DNA of 64,000 nt from Paraburkholderia sp. BCC1886 (GCF_900996245.1 NZ_CAAJGK010000129.1:124001-188000), one strand, 5' to 3'; positions 25,513-34,915 are shown, counted from the first letter of the stretch. Notes: generated from the letters alone by a model not told the origin. Numbers and translations are program-made.

Positions 25513-26958
25513 TCAGTCGGAAGGCAAGGGCACCTGGCCGGCCATGCCGATCGTGTTCGTATTGCCCGTCGAACGCGGCTCGCGTGACGCCGGGGTTGCA
25601 TCGGTCGGTGCTGCGGACGCCGTCGTGACGGGCACGCTCGCGGTTGTGGTGGACGAGGCGTTCGTGGCGTTCATCGCATTCGTCGTTGCGCCAGGCGCCG
25701 CACTGGCCGCCGCACTAGCCGCCGCACTAGCCGCCGCATCCTCCGTCGTCGCGCCCGAGGCTGCCGCGCTATCCGGGACCGCGTAAATATGTTTCACGCC
25801 ATCGGGCGTCTCGGCGTACTGCACGTCGCCCGACGACACCAGCGCCGTGAAGGTGCCCTGCGGCAGCGCCGGCGCCGAAGCAGGCTGCGCGACATCGGTC
25901 AGCGCGACCCGGATCTGCGTCACGCTGTGATCGAGATCGCCGCGAATCCGGGTCAACGCGCTCTCCACGCGCTGACGGTTGGCGACCGTGCCCGACACCG
26001 TGAACACGCCATGCCCGTCGTATTTCACCTGCACGCCATCCACGCCGATCGCGTCGCGAATACCGCGCGCCGTATCGTCGGCGATACCGTAGTGGCGCAC
26101 GACCACACCGGGCCGCATGCGCTCGAAGATCTGCCGCGCGAGCGCATCTTCACCGCTGCTGCGCACCATCCCGCCGACAACCGCACGCGCCGTGTCATCG
26201 CCGGATTTGCCGCCTGCCGGGGCGCCGTCGCCTGCGACGGCGCCCGCTTCGCGAGTGGCGTGCAACTCGTCGAGATGCGCGTCGAACAGCGCGCGATTCA
26301 GGCTCTGTTCGAGTTGCACGTCCGGCGGCGTCAGGGCCGCGCGGCTCACGTTCGTGGTCAGCGCGAAACTGATGCCGACCGCGCCCGCGCTCAACACCAC
26401 ACACAACGCGGCGATGCCGGTGTAGCGCCGCCGTTTGACGCGCGCCGCCGCGTGCACGGCGTTGTCGGCCTCGCGCTGCGCTTCTCCAGGTGCGCTCAGC
26501 AGCGTCGCGAGAAGGGCGAGGTCGCTGGGCCACTCGGCGTCCGCCCATCCGATGCACAGCGCCGTGTCGCCGAATTGCATCGGCACGAAATCGACCATCA
26601 GCACGCAACCCGGATCGAGCGTTGCCGCCGGGTCGCCCTCAGCGCCGTCTGCGTCGTGAGTCTCAGGGCCGGCGGATTGCGCACGGGCTGCCTGCTTGCC
26701 GGTCGCCGCATCTGCGGTTGGGTTCGCGTGCGCCGCTGCGGCCCCTGACGAACCCGCTTCGGCCACCGCCATCGCCGGCGTTTCCAGCCGCTGGCTGCTC
26801 ACCACACCGTCCGCTTCGACGCTGAGCAGTACATCGACGCCGCGCCAGTCGGTGATCTGGATATCGGCGTCGTCATCGGTGCCGATCCGGTACGTGCCGG
26901 GCTCCAGCAGCACCTGCGCGCCGGCGTGATGACCCGTGAGAATGCGTAGCAGTTTCAT
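25513..26958 (-). CDS. sctD: T3SS inner-membrane ring protein SctD
   Basis: A 481-residue protein of the HrpW/HrpD5/YscD/PrgH group. Residues 1-60 look like a cytoplasmic FHA domain (LLRILTGHHAGAQVLLE...YRIGTDDDAD). A single transmembrane helix is near residues 178-198 (GIAALCVVLSAGAVGISFAL). The periplasmic part holds ring-building BON-like folds (VKYDGHGVFTVSGTV), followed by a long Ser/Ala/Thr-rich tail with AASAAAS repeats. SctD forms the outer of the two inner-membrane rings of the injectisome. It has its own perfect PIP box (27017-27078), so it can be transcribed apart from sctU-hpaA. Confidence 0.88.
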   Translation of the reverse strand: MKLLRILTGHHAGAQVLLEPGTYRIGTDDDADIQITDWRGVDVLLSVEADGVVSSQRLETPAMAVAEAGSSGAAAAHANPTADAATGKQAARAQSAGPETHDADGAEGDPAATLDPGCVLMVDFVPMQFGDTALCIGWADAEWPSDLALLATLLSAPGEAQREADNAVHAAARVKRRRYTGIAALCVVLSAGAVGISFALTTNVSRAALTPPDVQLEQSLNRALFDAHLDELHATREAGAVAGDGAPAGGKSGDDTARAVVGGMVRSSGEDALARQIFERMRPGVVVRHYGIADDTARGIRDAIGVDGVQVKYDGHGVFTVSGTVANRQRVESALTRIRGDLDHSVTQIRVALTDVAQPASAPALPQGTFTALVSSGDVQYAETPDGVKHIYAVPDSAAASGATTEDAAASAAASAAASAAPGATTNAMNATNASSTTTASVPVTTASAAPTDATPASREPRSTGNTNTIGMAGQVPLPSD

Positions 26959-27016
26959 GGCTGGATCGTCTGTCTACGTGATGCGGACCTGCGGCTGGCC
27001 TGCTTTCGATGCTTGC

Positions 27017-27078
27017 ACTTTAGCCGCACCGATCCGGCATTCCGCGACGCGACGCGAAGCGGTCGGCAGGCAGGCGAA
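27017..27078 (-). promoter_or_regulatory. Perfect PIP box promoter of sctD
   Basis: On the minus strand TTCGC (27078-27074), 15 bp, TTCGC (27058-27054), then 31 bp to TAAAGT (27022-27017). It lies immediately after the hpaA-like stop codon and about 60 nt ahead of sctD, so it is an internal HrpB/HrpX-type promoter for sctD and the pilin-side genes. Confidence 0.88.
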
Positions 27079-27082
27079 GTCT

Positions 27083-28345
27083 TCATGCGGAGTCCGGCGG
27101 CCAGGCGCTTTGTGCGGATCCGCCAGTCTCGTCGGGCGCGTTGCCGCCTGCACCGGCGCTCAGCGAGGCCAGCGCGCCGGCCGTGCGGGCAGCCCGCGAT
27201 TCGATTAGCGGGCGCTCCAGCATCAGCAGATGCAGCGGCAGCAGGAGGTTGAAATCCTGCACACGCTGGATGATCGATGATCCGGCAGCGGAGGAAGCGT
27301 TCGACCTCGTAGCCGGTGTGCGCCCGCTCGATGCACTCGCCCCTTCCGGTGAGCCGACGACGCGCAAACCGTCGACGCGAGGCGCCGGAATCGCGGTCGG
27401 CGCGACCGATGCCACCGACGCCACCGACGCCACCGATGCCACCGACGCCACCGATGCCACCGACGCCACCGACGCCACCGACGCCACCGACGCCACCGAC
27501 GCCACCGACGCTGACATTGCCGCCGACGCCGACGCTACCCCCGCCAATTTCCCCGCATGCTGCGCAGCACGCTCGACGAGGCGCGCACAGATCGCCCCGA
27601 AACCTGCCGCCGCACCCGCACCGAGAAAGCTGCGCGCAAGCGCGCCTTCCTGCGCAAGCCGATACAAACGCGCATCGAGACGCGCCGCCGGACCCGCGCC
27701 GATCTCATCACGCAGCGCCAGCAGCGCATCGCAACAACCGTCGATCAGCGCGTCGTTGCCGGGCGCGTCCGCATCATGCTGCATCGCCGCGCTGAGCCAG
27801 TCGGGCATGGTCATGCGATCCGCGGTTGCACCGGGCCGTCGCACCACGTTGCCCGCTCCCGACAGGCGCCATTCGCGCGGACGGCGCGGTTGCTGGCCTT
27901 GCCCGTCTTTCTGACCGTCCTGCTGAGACTGCTGCTTACCGCCGCGTTGTCCACCGCCGCGACCGCCGTCGCGAGTCACGCGCGACGACGCATGACGGCC
28001 CGCGCCGCCGCGCGGCAGCGACGCATGCGCACCGGCGGGCCGTTGACGCATCTGCGCGGCCTTGGCCGACTGCGCGAACCGGCCGCGCTGTTTCGCACGC
28101 GCGCGTTTGACTTGCGCAAGCCGGTCGCGCAATTTGTCAGCGTGCGATTTGTTGGCGAGCAGCTTCGCCTGAGCGTGGCGCGCGTGCGCGAAGGTGGTAC
28201 GGCCGCGATACAGCGCGGCGCGATGATCGCTGCGTGCTGCCTGATCGGCGTGTCCGGCTCGCGCGCGATCGGTTTGCGCGGCGGAGTCGGCGGAATTGAC
28301 GGAGTTGGCGCGCGCGACCGGCGCGTTCGGCGAGACCGGAGTCAT
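27083..28345 (-). CDS. HpaA/HrpV-like T3SS protein with Ser-Val-Ala repeat
   Basis: A 420-residue protein between sctS and sctD, the position of hpaA in Xanthomonas and hrpV in Ralstonia (export-control proteins). The N-terminal third is very basic and Gln/Gly-rich. A conserved-looking middle (MPDWLSAAMQ, DGCCDALLALRDEIGAG, AQEGALARSFLGAGAA) follows. Then comes a run of eleven or more Ser-Val-Ala units encoded by a 9-nt repeat, and a C-terminal helix (VQDFNLLLPLHLLMLERPL). The ATG at 28345 has ggaag in front; a GTG at 28360 is the alternative. HpaA identity is based on gene order; the length is greater than usual because of the repeat and the basic region. Confidence 0.6.
   Translation of the reverse strand: MTPVSPNAPVARANSVNSADSAAQTDRARAGHADQAARSDHRAALYRGRTTFAHARHAQAKLLANKSHADKLRDRLAQVKRARAKQRGRFAQSAKAAQMRQRPAGAHASLPRGGAGRHASSRVTRDGGRGGGQRGGKQQSQQDGQKDGQGQQPRRPREWRLSGAGNVVRRPGATADRMTMPDWLSAAMQHDADAPGNDALIDGCCDALLALRDEIGAGPAARLDARLYRLAQEGALARSFLGAGAAAGFGAICARLVERAAQHAGKLAGVASASAAMSASVASVASVASVASVASVASVASVASVASVASVASVAPTAIPAPRVDGLRVVGSPEGASASSGRTPATRSNASSAAGSSIIQRVQDFNLLLPLHLLMLERPLIESRAARTAGALASLSAGAGGNAPDETGGSAQSAWPPDSA
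27402..27509. repeat. 9-nt tandem repeat inside the HpaA-like gene
   Basis: Twelve head-to-tail units of gccaccgac (last base c or t; the first unit, gcgaccgat, has an additional change). On the coding strand each unit reads Ser-Val-Ala. The unit length is a multiple of three, so copy-number change alters protein length without shifting the frame. Confidence 0.95.
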
Positions 28346-28424
28346 CGGCTTCCACCCCACGAACGACGCGGCAGACGTCCAGACGCAAGCCGCGCAGAGC
28401 CGGATGGAACGACGGCAAGTACGC

Positions 28425-28688
28425 TCATAACGGCAGCGCGGTGCGCATCATCTGGTTGGCAAAATGCAGCACGGCCGACGCGGCGAGCGGCGCGGCAATC
28501 ACGATCGCGATGACCACCGCGACGAGCTTCACGCCGTGCGGCAAGGTCTGATCCTGCATCGAGGTGATGGCTTGCAGAAACGACACCGCGAGCCCGACCA
28601 GCGCGGCCACCAGCACGATGGGCAGCGAGCAGTACAGGCACAGCAACATGCCTTGCGCGGTGGCGCCGATCAGCGTGTCGATGTCCAT
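28425..28688 (-). CDS. sctS: T3SS export apparatus protein SctS
   Basis: An 87-residue protein with two transmembrane helices forming a hairpin (MLLCLYCSLPIVLVAALVG and AVVIAIVIAAPLAASAVLHF), the FliQ/HrcS fold. It is part of the SctR5S4T1 export gate in the inner membrane. The loop ITSMQDQTLPHG is the conserved family signature. The start is four bases beyond the sctR stop, in the conserved R-S order. Confidence 0.93.
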   Translation of the reverse strand: MDIDTLIGATAQGMLLCLYCSLPIVLVAALVGLAVSFLQAITSMQDQTLPHGVKLVAVVIAIVIAAPLAASAVLHFANQMMRTALPL

Positions 28689-28692
28689 GAGA

Positions 28693-29361
28693 TCACCTGT
28701 AGGTCAGCACGAGTCCGTGAATCAGCGTGGACCAGCCGTCCATCACCACGAACAGCAGCAGCTTGAAGGGAATCGCGACATTGGTCGGCTGCACCTGGTT
28801 CAGGCCCATCGCGAGCAGCACATTGGCGACGATCAGATCCACCACGATGAACGAGATGTAAAGCAGAAAGCCGATCTTGAACGCGTCGGTGAGTTCGCTC
28901 AGCGTGAAAGCCGGCGCGAGCACCATCAGGTCGGTTTCCTTCAGTTGACTGGCCTGTTCCTTGGGCCAGACGAGCGACGCGGAGCGCAGGAAGAAACGCT
29001 TTTCGCGTTCATGCGCATGGGCTTCGAGAAACTTGCGGAACGGTTCGCGCGCGGCGCCGAACGCCTGGATCACCGTTTGCGAAGAAGACGCGCCACCGGC
29101 GGCAGCATTCGCACCGGCATCGGCGGACATTCCGTTCGACGCGGCAATCAGCACCGGCGCCATCACGTAGGCGGAGACCAGAATCGCGATGCCGTTGAGC
29201 ACCATGTTCGGCGGCACCTGCTGCACGCCGAGCGCGTTGCGCAGCAAGCCGAGCACCACCACGATCTTCATGTACGAGGTCACCACCATCGCCATGAACG
29301 GCAGGATGCTGATCGCCAGTACGACGAGCAGCAGTCCTGTGATGTCACCGTACTGAAGCAT
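28693..29361 (-). CDS. sctR: T3SS export apparatus protein SctR
   Basis: A 222-residue FliP/HrcR protein with four hydrophobic helices. The signatures SYMKIVVVLGLLRNALGVQQVPPN and FRKFLEAHAHEREKRFF are typical of the export gate core. A short Ala/Gly-rich insert (GANAAAGGASSS) lies in the loop. Its start overlaps the end of sctQ by 17 nt, showing tight coupling. Confidence 0.95.
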   Translation of the reverse strand: MLQYGDITGLLLVVLAISILPFMAMVVTSYMKIVVVLGLLRNALGVQQVPPNMVLNGIAILVSAYVMAPVLIAASNGMSADAGANAAAGGASSSQTVIQAFGAAREPFRKFLEAHAHEREKRFFLRSASLVWPKEQASQLKETDLMVLAPAFTLSELTDAFKIGFLLYISFIVVDLIVANVLLAMGLNQVQPTNVAIPFKLLLFVVMDGWSTLIHGLVLTYR

Positions 29362-30658
29362 CGCCGTGCGCCATTCTGACGATGCGGATGCCGAGATGTT
29401 CGGCGACCGCGATCAGTTCGCCGTAACCGATGGTCTGTCCGTGCGCGACCAGGCGGATCTGCGCATCGGCGACCGGCGTGTCGAGTTCGATCACGTGTCC
29501 CGGTCGCAACGACGACAGTTGCGCGAGCGGCAAGGCCACGCTGTCCAGTTCGAACTGCACCGGCAGGTCGAGTTCGCCGATTTCGATCGGGTCGCCTTGC
29601 AGGTCGACGGTGAGCGGCGGGCTGCCGTCGTCGGGGTACTGCGCTTCGTCGTTCATGATGGGGTCCTCGAGAATGGCAAGTCGGTTGTCGTCGATCTGGA
29701 CCGCGACATTGAGCCGGGTCAGCCCGGGCGTGCCCCACGCGGCATGGGCCCGGAACGGATGGCCGAGACCCAGTGCGGTCTCGGTGGCGTGAGGAAGCGT
29801 GCGCAACAGGACATCACCGGGCCGCAGCGCTTCGAGCGCGGCGATCGCGATGCGCCGCGCGCCGATCGTGATACGGCCGGGAATGCGCCACGCCGGTAGG
29901 GACGGCGAGCGCACCGCCAGATTGGGTGTCGAGGCATGAGCGCCCGACGTGGAGGGCGCGGCGTGCTCGTGCAGCGAGGCGATGCGGCGCTCCAGCAGCG
30001 CCAGGATGGCCGGACTCGCCTGCACGTGCGCCGTGTGATGCCGGCCGCCTGCGGTGAGCGCGACGTGTGCGAGCAGGGCGTCCGCGCGATCGGCGGCGTC
30101 GGCACGTGACGCCGCCGGTGCATCCGGATCGAGGCGCCGCACTTCGGCGACGCGCCAGGTGCCGATGCCCGCACTCAGCAGCGTTTCGACCAGCGGCGCG
30201 AGCAGGGCCGCCGCGATCGACTGACGCAACGCCTGCGCCGCGCCGGCGTTCGCGCTGCCTTCAGCGGGGCTGACTGGTTCAGCCGACGCCAGTATCTGCA
30301 AGGCCGGATAGCTGCGCAGATCGACATCGATCGACATCGTGCCCGCGACGTGCGCCAGCACGATCCGGCCGGGTTCCTCGACAGGCGGTGCGGCGTCGTC
30401 GCGGGATACAGGCTGCAACTGCCAGTTCTCGATGCCGGACAATCGCGCGACCAACCCATCCAGCCGCGCATCGAACAGCACCCGTGACGCTTGCGCGGCC
30501 GCTTCGCCGACGCGTTCGAGATGCGCGGCGAGCGAGTGCCGGTCCGCTGGCGCAGGCACGTGGGAACGCGTGTGCGCGGCCACAGCCGCCGCGCGCGGGC
30601 GGCCGGAATCGGCGAGGCGGTCTTCGTGAGGAGCGGTTTCGTCCAGCGCGATTGCCAT
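29345..30658 (-). CDS. sctQ: T3SS C-ring/sorting platform protein SctQ
   Basis: A 437-residue protein whose C-terminal ~80 residues form a SpoA (FliN-like) domain (GELDLPVQFELDSVALPLAQL, ending GIRIVRMAHG). A second SpoA-like region precedes it (GDVLLRTLP...). SctQ builds the cytoplasmic pods that sort substrates. Long Ala/Pro-rich N-terminal sequence is normal for HrcQ. It is encoded between sctP and sctR with a 65-nt gap upstream. Confidence 0.88.
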   Translation of the reverse strand: MAIALDETAPHEDRLADSGRPRAAAVAAHTRSHVPAPADRHSLAAHLERVGEAAAQASRVLFDARLDGLVARLSGIENWQLQPVSRDDAAPPVEEPGRIVLAHVAGTMSIDVDLRSYPALQILASAEPVSPAEGSANAGAAQALRQSIAAALLAPLVETLLSAGIGTWRVAEVRRLDPDAPAASRADAADRADALLAHVALTAGGRHHTAHVQASPAILALLERRIASLHEHAAPSTSGAHASTPNLAVRSPSLPAWRIPGRITIGARRIAIAALEALRPGDVLLRTLPHATETALGLGHPFRAHAAWGTPGLTRLNVAVQIDDNRLAILEDPIMNDEAQYPDDGSPPLTVDLQGDPIEIGELDLPVQFELDSVALPLAQLSSLRPGHVIELDTPVADAQIRLVAHGQTIGYGELIAVAEHLGIRIVRMAHGDASVR

Positions 30659-30723
30659 GAGTTAGACGTCGAGGTCGGCGTTGAGGCGCTCGCCGCACGG
30701 CGACGTATCGCGTAGGCGGCAAG

Positions 30724-31353
30724 TCACCAGATGGTGATGTCCACCTGGCGCGGTTCGCCCCAGGCGTCGAGCAGTTCGGTGAGTTCGCGGTCGAGCAGAT
30801 GACTGTGCTGCAAGAGTAGTTGTCGGCTCGACGGATCCTGCGCGTCGAAACGAAGCTGCAGACAGAGAGGCGAAAGCGTCAGATACAGCGTGGTGTCGGG
30901 CAACAGCTTCGGATCGAGCGGCAGGCGCACTTCCCAGTTGCCCGACCGGGTAATCGCGCGGTTCGCACAGAAGGCCGCGACTTCGCGGGCAACCCGCGCG
31001 GTGAGCTGGATAAACTGGTTTTGCTGGCGGTACACCGCTTCGACGATCGGCACGCTGACCGAGCCGATCCGCTCGGCGAGCGTGCCCGCCTTGCGCCCGG
31101 CATGGCCGCCGGGGCCGGACGACACGCTGGGGTCCGGCGCGTCGTCGTCCGGCAGATCGGTGCCGGCTTGCGCCGAGCCTGCCGTGCCCGCCGACTCGCC
31201 GTCGCCGTCGCCCGAAGCCGAAGGGTCGCGCGGCGTCAGGCGGCGCCGCAGCAGCGCCGCATAGTCGACGCGCCGCGAGCGCGGCGCACCGGCGCCTTCC
31301 TGCTCGGGATGCTCGGGCGCGATGATGCGGGCGGGGCGATGGATGCGTGACAT
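30724..31353 (-). CDS. sctP: T3SS substrate-specificity protein SctP/HpaP
   Basis: A 209-residue protein: a Pro/Gly/Asp-rich N-terminal half, then a C-terminal T3S4-like domain (VEAVYRQQNQFIQLTARVAREV, NWEVRLPLDPKLLPDTTLYLTLSP, LLQHSHLLDRELTELLDAW). Length and position between sctV and sctQ match HpaP of Ralstonia and Xanthomonas, which helps the apparatus switch substrate class by contacting SctU. Confidence 0.83.
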   Translation of the reverse strand: MSRIHRPARIIAPEHPEQEGAGAPRSRRVDYAALLRRRLTPRDPSASGDGDGESAGTAGSAQAGTDLPDDDAPDPSVSSGPGGHAGRKAGTLAERIGSVSVPIVEAVYRQQNQFIQLTARVAREVAAFCANRAITRSGNWEVRLPLDPKLLPDTTLYLTLSPLCLQLRFDAQDPSSRQLLLQHSHLLDRELTELLDAWGEPRQVDITIW

Positions 31354-31427
31354 GGCGCGGCCCGGTCCTCAGCCGCTCGCGTTCACGCGCGTGCTCTCGC
31401 GGCTCGGCCCGCGACGCGTCGTGCGGC

Positions 31428-33563
31428 TCATAACGTGACCCGGCCCATCGGTTGCAGATCGACGTGCGCGCCCAGTTCCTGGTACGAATACACCGACAGC
31501 CAACCGAGTTGCGATTCGATCATGCGGCGCACGTAGCGGCGAATATCCATCGACGTAACCAGCGCGATGCCCGCGCGCGGCACCGGGCCGACGAAGGTCT
31601 GAATGCTGTCGACCAGGAATTTCGCCTGATCCGGCGGCAGCGCCAGATAGTTGCCGGTCGGCGTCTGCTTGATGGCCTGGCGGATATGCTGCTCGACCGG
31701 CATGTCGAACAACACCACCGGCAACTGCTTCGCACCGTTGGCCGCACGGTGCGCAAGAAAGCGCGACAGGTCGCCGCGCACGTACTCGGTGAGCATCAGC
31801 ATGTCCTTTTCTTTCGGCCCCCAGGTAATCAGGCTCTCCATGATGTTGCGGGCATTGCGGATCGACACCTGTTCTTCGAGCAGACGCCGCAGTACGTCGG
31901 CGATACGCTGCGGCGGCAGCACCTTCTGCACTTCGGCGACCAGTCCGGGATAGTCGGCGCCCAGTTGTTCGAGGATGTACTGGACTTCCTGCACGCCGAC
32001 GAACAGCGTCGCGTGCTGCCTGAGCAAGGCCACCGACGCGTGCGCGATCAGCTGTTCCGCGCGCCACACGCGGGTCTTGGCGGGCGCGGCTTTTTCGTCG
32101 ATCCAGTAGGTCTGCCGGCCGTCCGCGGCGAGCGGCGAGCCGACGTCGCAGCGTGCGATCAGTGCGGTCGTGCTGTCCGTTTCCTGCGCGGCCGCAGCCG
32201 TGACCGGGTTCGTCGCATCGACGGCGTCCGCGCGCGCTTCGCTCGCGGTTGCTGCGCCGAGGTCGGGCAGCACCACCTTGCCGGCCGGCAAGGCCAGCGA
32301 CAGTTGCGGCACGTCGTGCATCAGGAATTCGCAACTGGAGGGCGGCACGCGGTCCGAGACCCACAGCGTGATGCCGGGAAACGGCAAGCCGAGTTCTTCC
32401 TGCAGCAACGCGCGTTCGGCTTCGAAAGCCTTGTCGAGTGCGCCCGGGTTGATGCGCGCCACCAGGTCCGCGGAGATACGCACGCCGAGCGGCGCGGTGA
32501 AGGCGGGCGCTTGCCCCAGAATGGCAGGCGAACTGGTTTTCGAGCCCGCACGTTGCATCGAACCGAGCGGTTCGCTACCCGGCGCACCGTGTCCCGCATT
32601 GCCTTTGCCGAGCCGGTACGCGGTAAAGCCGAGAATGCCCGACAGCAGCAGGAACAGCGGCCACGGAAAACCCGGCACCGCGGCGAACGCCAGCAGCAGC
32701 AAAGACGCGAACGCCAGCGCGCGGGCGCTGGTGGTCAACTGCTTGCCGATTTCCGCGCCGAGCGACAGCGGCTTTTCCTCGCGCTCGTCGGCGACCCGCG
32801 TGATCATCACGCCGGCAGCCACCGAGAGCAGCAGCGACGGAATCTGCGAAACCATCGCATCGCCGATCGACAGGATCGAGAAGCGGTTCGCCGCTTCGCC
32901 GGCCGTCATGCCGTGATACGAGACGCCCACCGCGAGTCCCGCGACGATATTCACGACCGTGATGATCAGCCCGGCGATCGCATCGCCCTTGACGAATTTC
33001 ATCGCGCCGTCCATGCCGCCGTGCAGCGCGCTTTCCAGCGCGAGCGTCGCGCGTTTGCGGCGCGCTTCTTCGGCCGTCAGGTTGTTCGCGCGCAGATCGG
33101 CGTCGATACTCATCTGCTTGCCCGGCAGCGCGTCGAGCGTGAAGCGCGCGCCGACTTCCGCGACCCGCTCCGAGCCTTTCGCGATCACGATGAACTGCAC
33201 CACGGTGATGATCACGAACACCACGATGCCGACCACCAGGTTACCGCCCACCACCAGTTGCCCGAAGCTGTCGATGATCTCGCCGGCCTCGGCGTGCAGC
33301 AGGATCGACTTCGTGGAGGCGATGTTGAGCGAGAGACGGTAGAGCGTCGTGAACAGCAGGAGCGAGGGAAACGCCGACAGCGACGAGATGCTCGGCACGT
33401 ACAGCGTGATCATCAGCAAGGTCACGCTGATCGCCAGGTTCACGCTCAGCAGGATATCGATGAGCCAGGTGGGCAGCGGCAGGATCATCAGCGAGATCAT
33501 CGCGATGACGAGGCCCAGTAGGGCGATTTCGCCGCCGGCGGGCAACTTCAGCGTCTTGAGCAT
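31428..33563 (-). CDS. sctV: T3SS export gate protein SctV
   Basis: A 711-residue FlhA/HrcV protein. The first ~330 residues contain about eight transmembrane helices with the FHIPEP-type core (GARFTLDALPGKQMSIDADLR, then EARRKRATLALESALHG). The C-terminal cytoplasmic domain forms the nonameric ring. An extra Gly/Ser-rich linker (GNAGHGAPGSEP...) lies between the two parts. The ATG at 33563 starts the canonical MLKTLKLPAGGE. It is followed by sctP after 74 nt. Confidence 0.95.
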   Translation of the reverse strand: MLKTLKLPAGGEIALLGLVIAMISLMILPLPTWLIDILLSVNLAISVTLLMITLYVPSISSLSAFPSLLLFTTLYRLSLNIASTKSILLHAEAGEIIDSFGQLVVGGNLVVGIVVFVIITVVQFIVIAKGSERVAEVGARFTLDALPGKQMSIDADLRANNLTAEEARRKRATLALESALHGGMDGAMKFVKGDAIAGLIITVVNIVAGLAVGVSYHGMTAGEAANRFSILSIGDAMVSQIPSLLLSVAAGVMITRVADEREEKPLSLGAEIGKQLTTSARALAFASLLLLAFAAVPGFPWPLFLLLSGILGFTAYRLGKGNAGHGAPGSEPLGSMQRAGSKTSSPAILGQAPAFTAPLGVRISADLVARINPGALDKAFEAERALLQEELGLPFPGITLWVSDRVPPSSCEFLMHDVPQLSLALPAGKVVLPDLGAATASEARADAVDATNPVTAAAAQETDSTTALIARCDVGSPLAADGRQTYWIDEKAAPAKTRVWRAEQLIAHASVALLRQHATLFVGVQEVQYILEQLGADYPGLVAEVQKVLPPQRIADVLRRLLEEQVSIRNARNIMESLITWGPKEKDMLMLTEYVRGDLSRFLAHRAANGAKQLPVVLFDMPVEQHIRQAIKQTPTGNYLALPPDQAKFLVDSIQTFVGPVPRAGIALVTSMDIRRYVRRMIESQLGWLSVYSYQELGAHVDLQPMGRVTL

Positions 33564-33649
33564 GATGACCTCGATGAGTTCGGCGGATGCGGCGAACCAG
33601 GTAAGTCCGGCGAGAGCTTCATGGAAAATGGATGGACGGCGCGCATCGG

Positions 33650-34735
33650 TCAGTGCGCGCGTTGGGCGTTCGCTGCGTCGCCCGCGGCGATGGATTTCGC
33701 GCCGAGCGAGTCGACCCAGCGCAGGATCGCCGCGACCGTCTCGAACAGTTCTTCCGGAATCGGCGCGCCGATCTCGACCTTGTACAAGGCGCGCGCCACC
33801 GGCGGGTTGCCGACGATCGGCACGTCCGCGCTGTGCGCTTCTCGGCGCAGACGCGCGGCCTCTTCGTCGAAGCCTTTGGCGATGACCACCGGCAGCGGGT
33901 TTTCTTCCGGCGCATAGCGGATGGCGACCGCGTAGTGCGTGGGATTGACCACCATCACGTTGGCCGCGCCGATTTTTGGACGCGGCGCGCTGCTCGCGAG
34001 TTCGCGCGCGATCCGGCGCCGCTCGCCCTTGATGACCGGGTCGCCTTCGTCCTGCTTGTGTTCGCGCTTGACCTCGTCCTTGCTCATTTTCTTGCTGCGG
34101 ATAAAGAGCCATTTCTGCAGCTTCACGTCGGCCGCGCCCATCACGATGAACACCAGCGCGGCCACGCCGAACAGTTTCATCACCATGCCGGCGAACAGTC
34201 GCGAGAGTTGCGGCAACGGCTGGTAGAGCGAGCCGACCACCATCGGCAGCATGGTGCGGATGGTTTCCCACATGACGAGCGCGACGATCAGCCCTTTGAC
34301 GATCATCTTCGCGAGATCGATCAGCGCACGCACCGAGAAAATTTTCTTGATGCCGGCCATCGGGCTGACGGCGCTCAGCTTGAACGCGACCGGCTTCATC
34401 GACACCTGAAAGCCGGTTTGCGGAATCAGCGCCACGCAGACGGCGGTTGTTGCCGCGACCAGCGGCACGACCAGCGCACCGGCCAGACGCACGCCGATCT
34501 GTTCGAGCGCGATCGACAGCGCGACGAGGTCGTGATCGCCCGAGACGAAGCGCAATGCGATCGTCAGCGAAGAGCGGGTCGCATCGACGATCATGTCGCC
34601 GCACGCGAGCAGCACGATGACACCGGCCGCCAGCAGGATGCCGTCGATCAGGTCGGTGCTCTTCGAAACCTCACCGTCGCGGCGCGCTTCGCGCAGCTTT
34701 TTCTCGGTGGGCTGTTCGGTTTTTTCGTCGCTCAT
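33650..34735 (-). CDS. sctU: T3SS export switch protein SctU
   Basis: A 361-residue FlhB/HrcU protein. It starts MSDEKTEQPTEKKLREARRDG, has four transmembrane helices, and its cytoplasmic domain carries the self-cleaving NPTH motif (VMVVNPTHYAVAIRY), which switches export from pilus parts to effectors. It is the first gene of the sctU-V-P-Q-R-S-hpaA run, with an Hrp box promoter 78-138 nt upstream. Confidence 0.95.
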   Translation of the reverse strand: MSDEKTEQPTEKKLREARRDGEVSKSTDLIDGILLAAGVIVLLACGDMIVDATRSSLTIALRFVSGDHDLVALSIALEQIGVRLAGALVVPLVAATTAVCVALIPQTGFQVSMKPVAFKLSAVSPMAGIKKIFSVRALIDLAKMIVKGLIVALVMWETIRTMLPMVVGSLYQPLPQLSRLFAGMVMKLFGVAALVFIVMGAADVKLQKWLFIRSKKMSKDEVKREHKQDEGDPVIKGERRRIARELASSAPRPKIGAANVMVVNPTHYAVAIRYAPEENPLPVVIAKGFDEEAARLRREAHSADVPIVGNPPVARALYKVEIGAPIPEELFETVAAILRWVDSLGAKSIAAGDAANAQRAH

Positions 34736-34812
34736 GGCGGGCCCGGGTGCTGCTCGATGGATTGCCTGACAGCCAATGGCCGGCCACGGCGCATGCCGGC
34801 CGACCTGAACCG

Positions 34813-34873
34813 ATCATAGCGGCGGCGCCCGCGTGCAGAAGTCCCGGCCCGAAGCGCCGGCCGGGGAAGCGAA
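34813..34873 (-). promoter_or_regulatory. Hrp box promoter of the sctU operon
   Basis: On the minus strand TTCGC (34873-34869), 15 bp, TTCGG (34853-34849), then 30 bp to TATGAT (34818-34813). This fits TTCG-N16-TTCG plus YANNNT and drives the main sctU-V-P-Q-R-S transcript. Confidence 0.85.
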
Positions 34874-34915
34874 GCGGTGTATGCGGGGAGCAGGGAGCGG
34901 TGCCGGCCCTGCGGC

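Noticed and set aside
27402..27509. Could the short repeats be a CRISPR array
   Set aside because: Units are 9 nt, head to tail, without spacers, and lie in a coding frame.
28425..34735. Possibility that these are flagellar export genes (flhB, flhA, fliP, fliQ, fliN)
   Set aside because: HpaP-, HpaA-, SctD- and HpaB-like neighbours, Hrp boxes and HrpB1 at the window end all point to a Hrp2 injectisome.
33632..34819. Long plus-strand open frame opposite sctU
   Set aside because: Composition is Arg/His/Asp-rich, as expected for the antisense of a GC-rich gene; sctU on the other strand is fully conserved.
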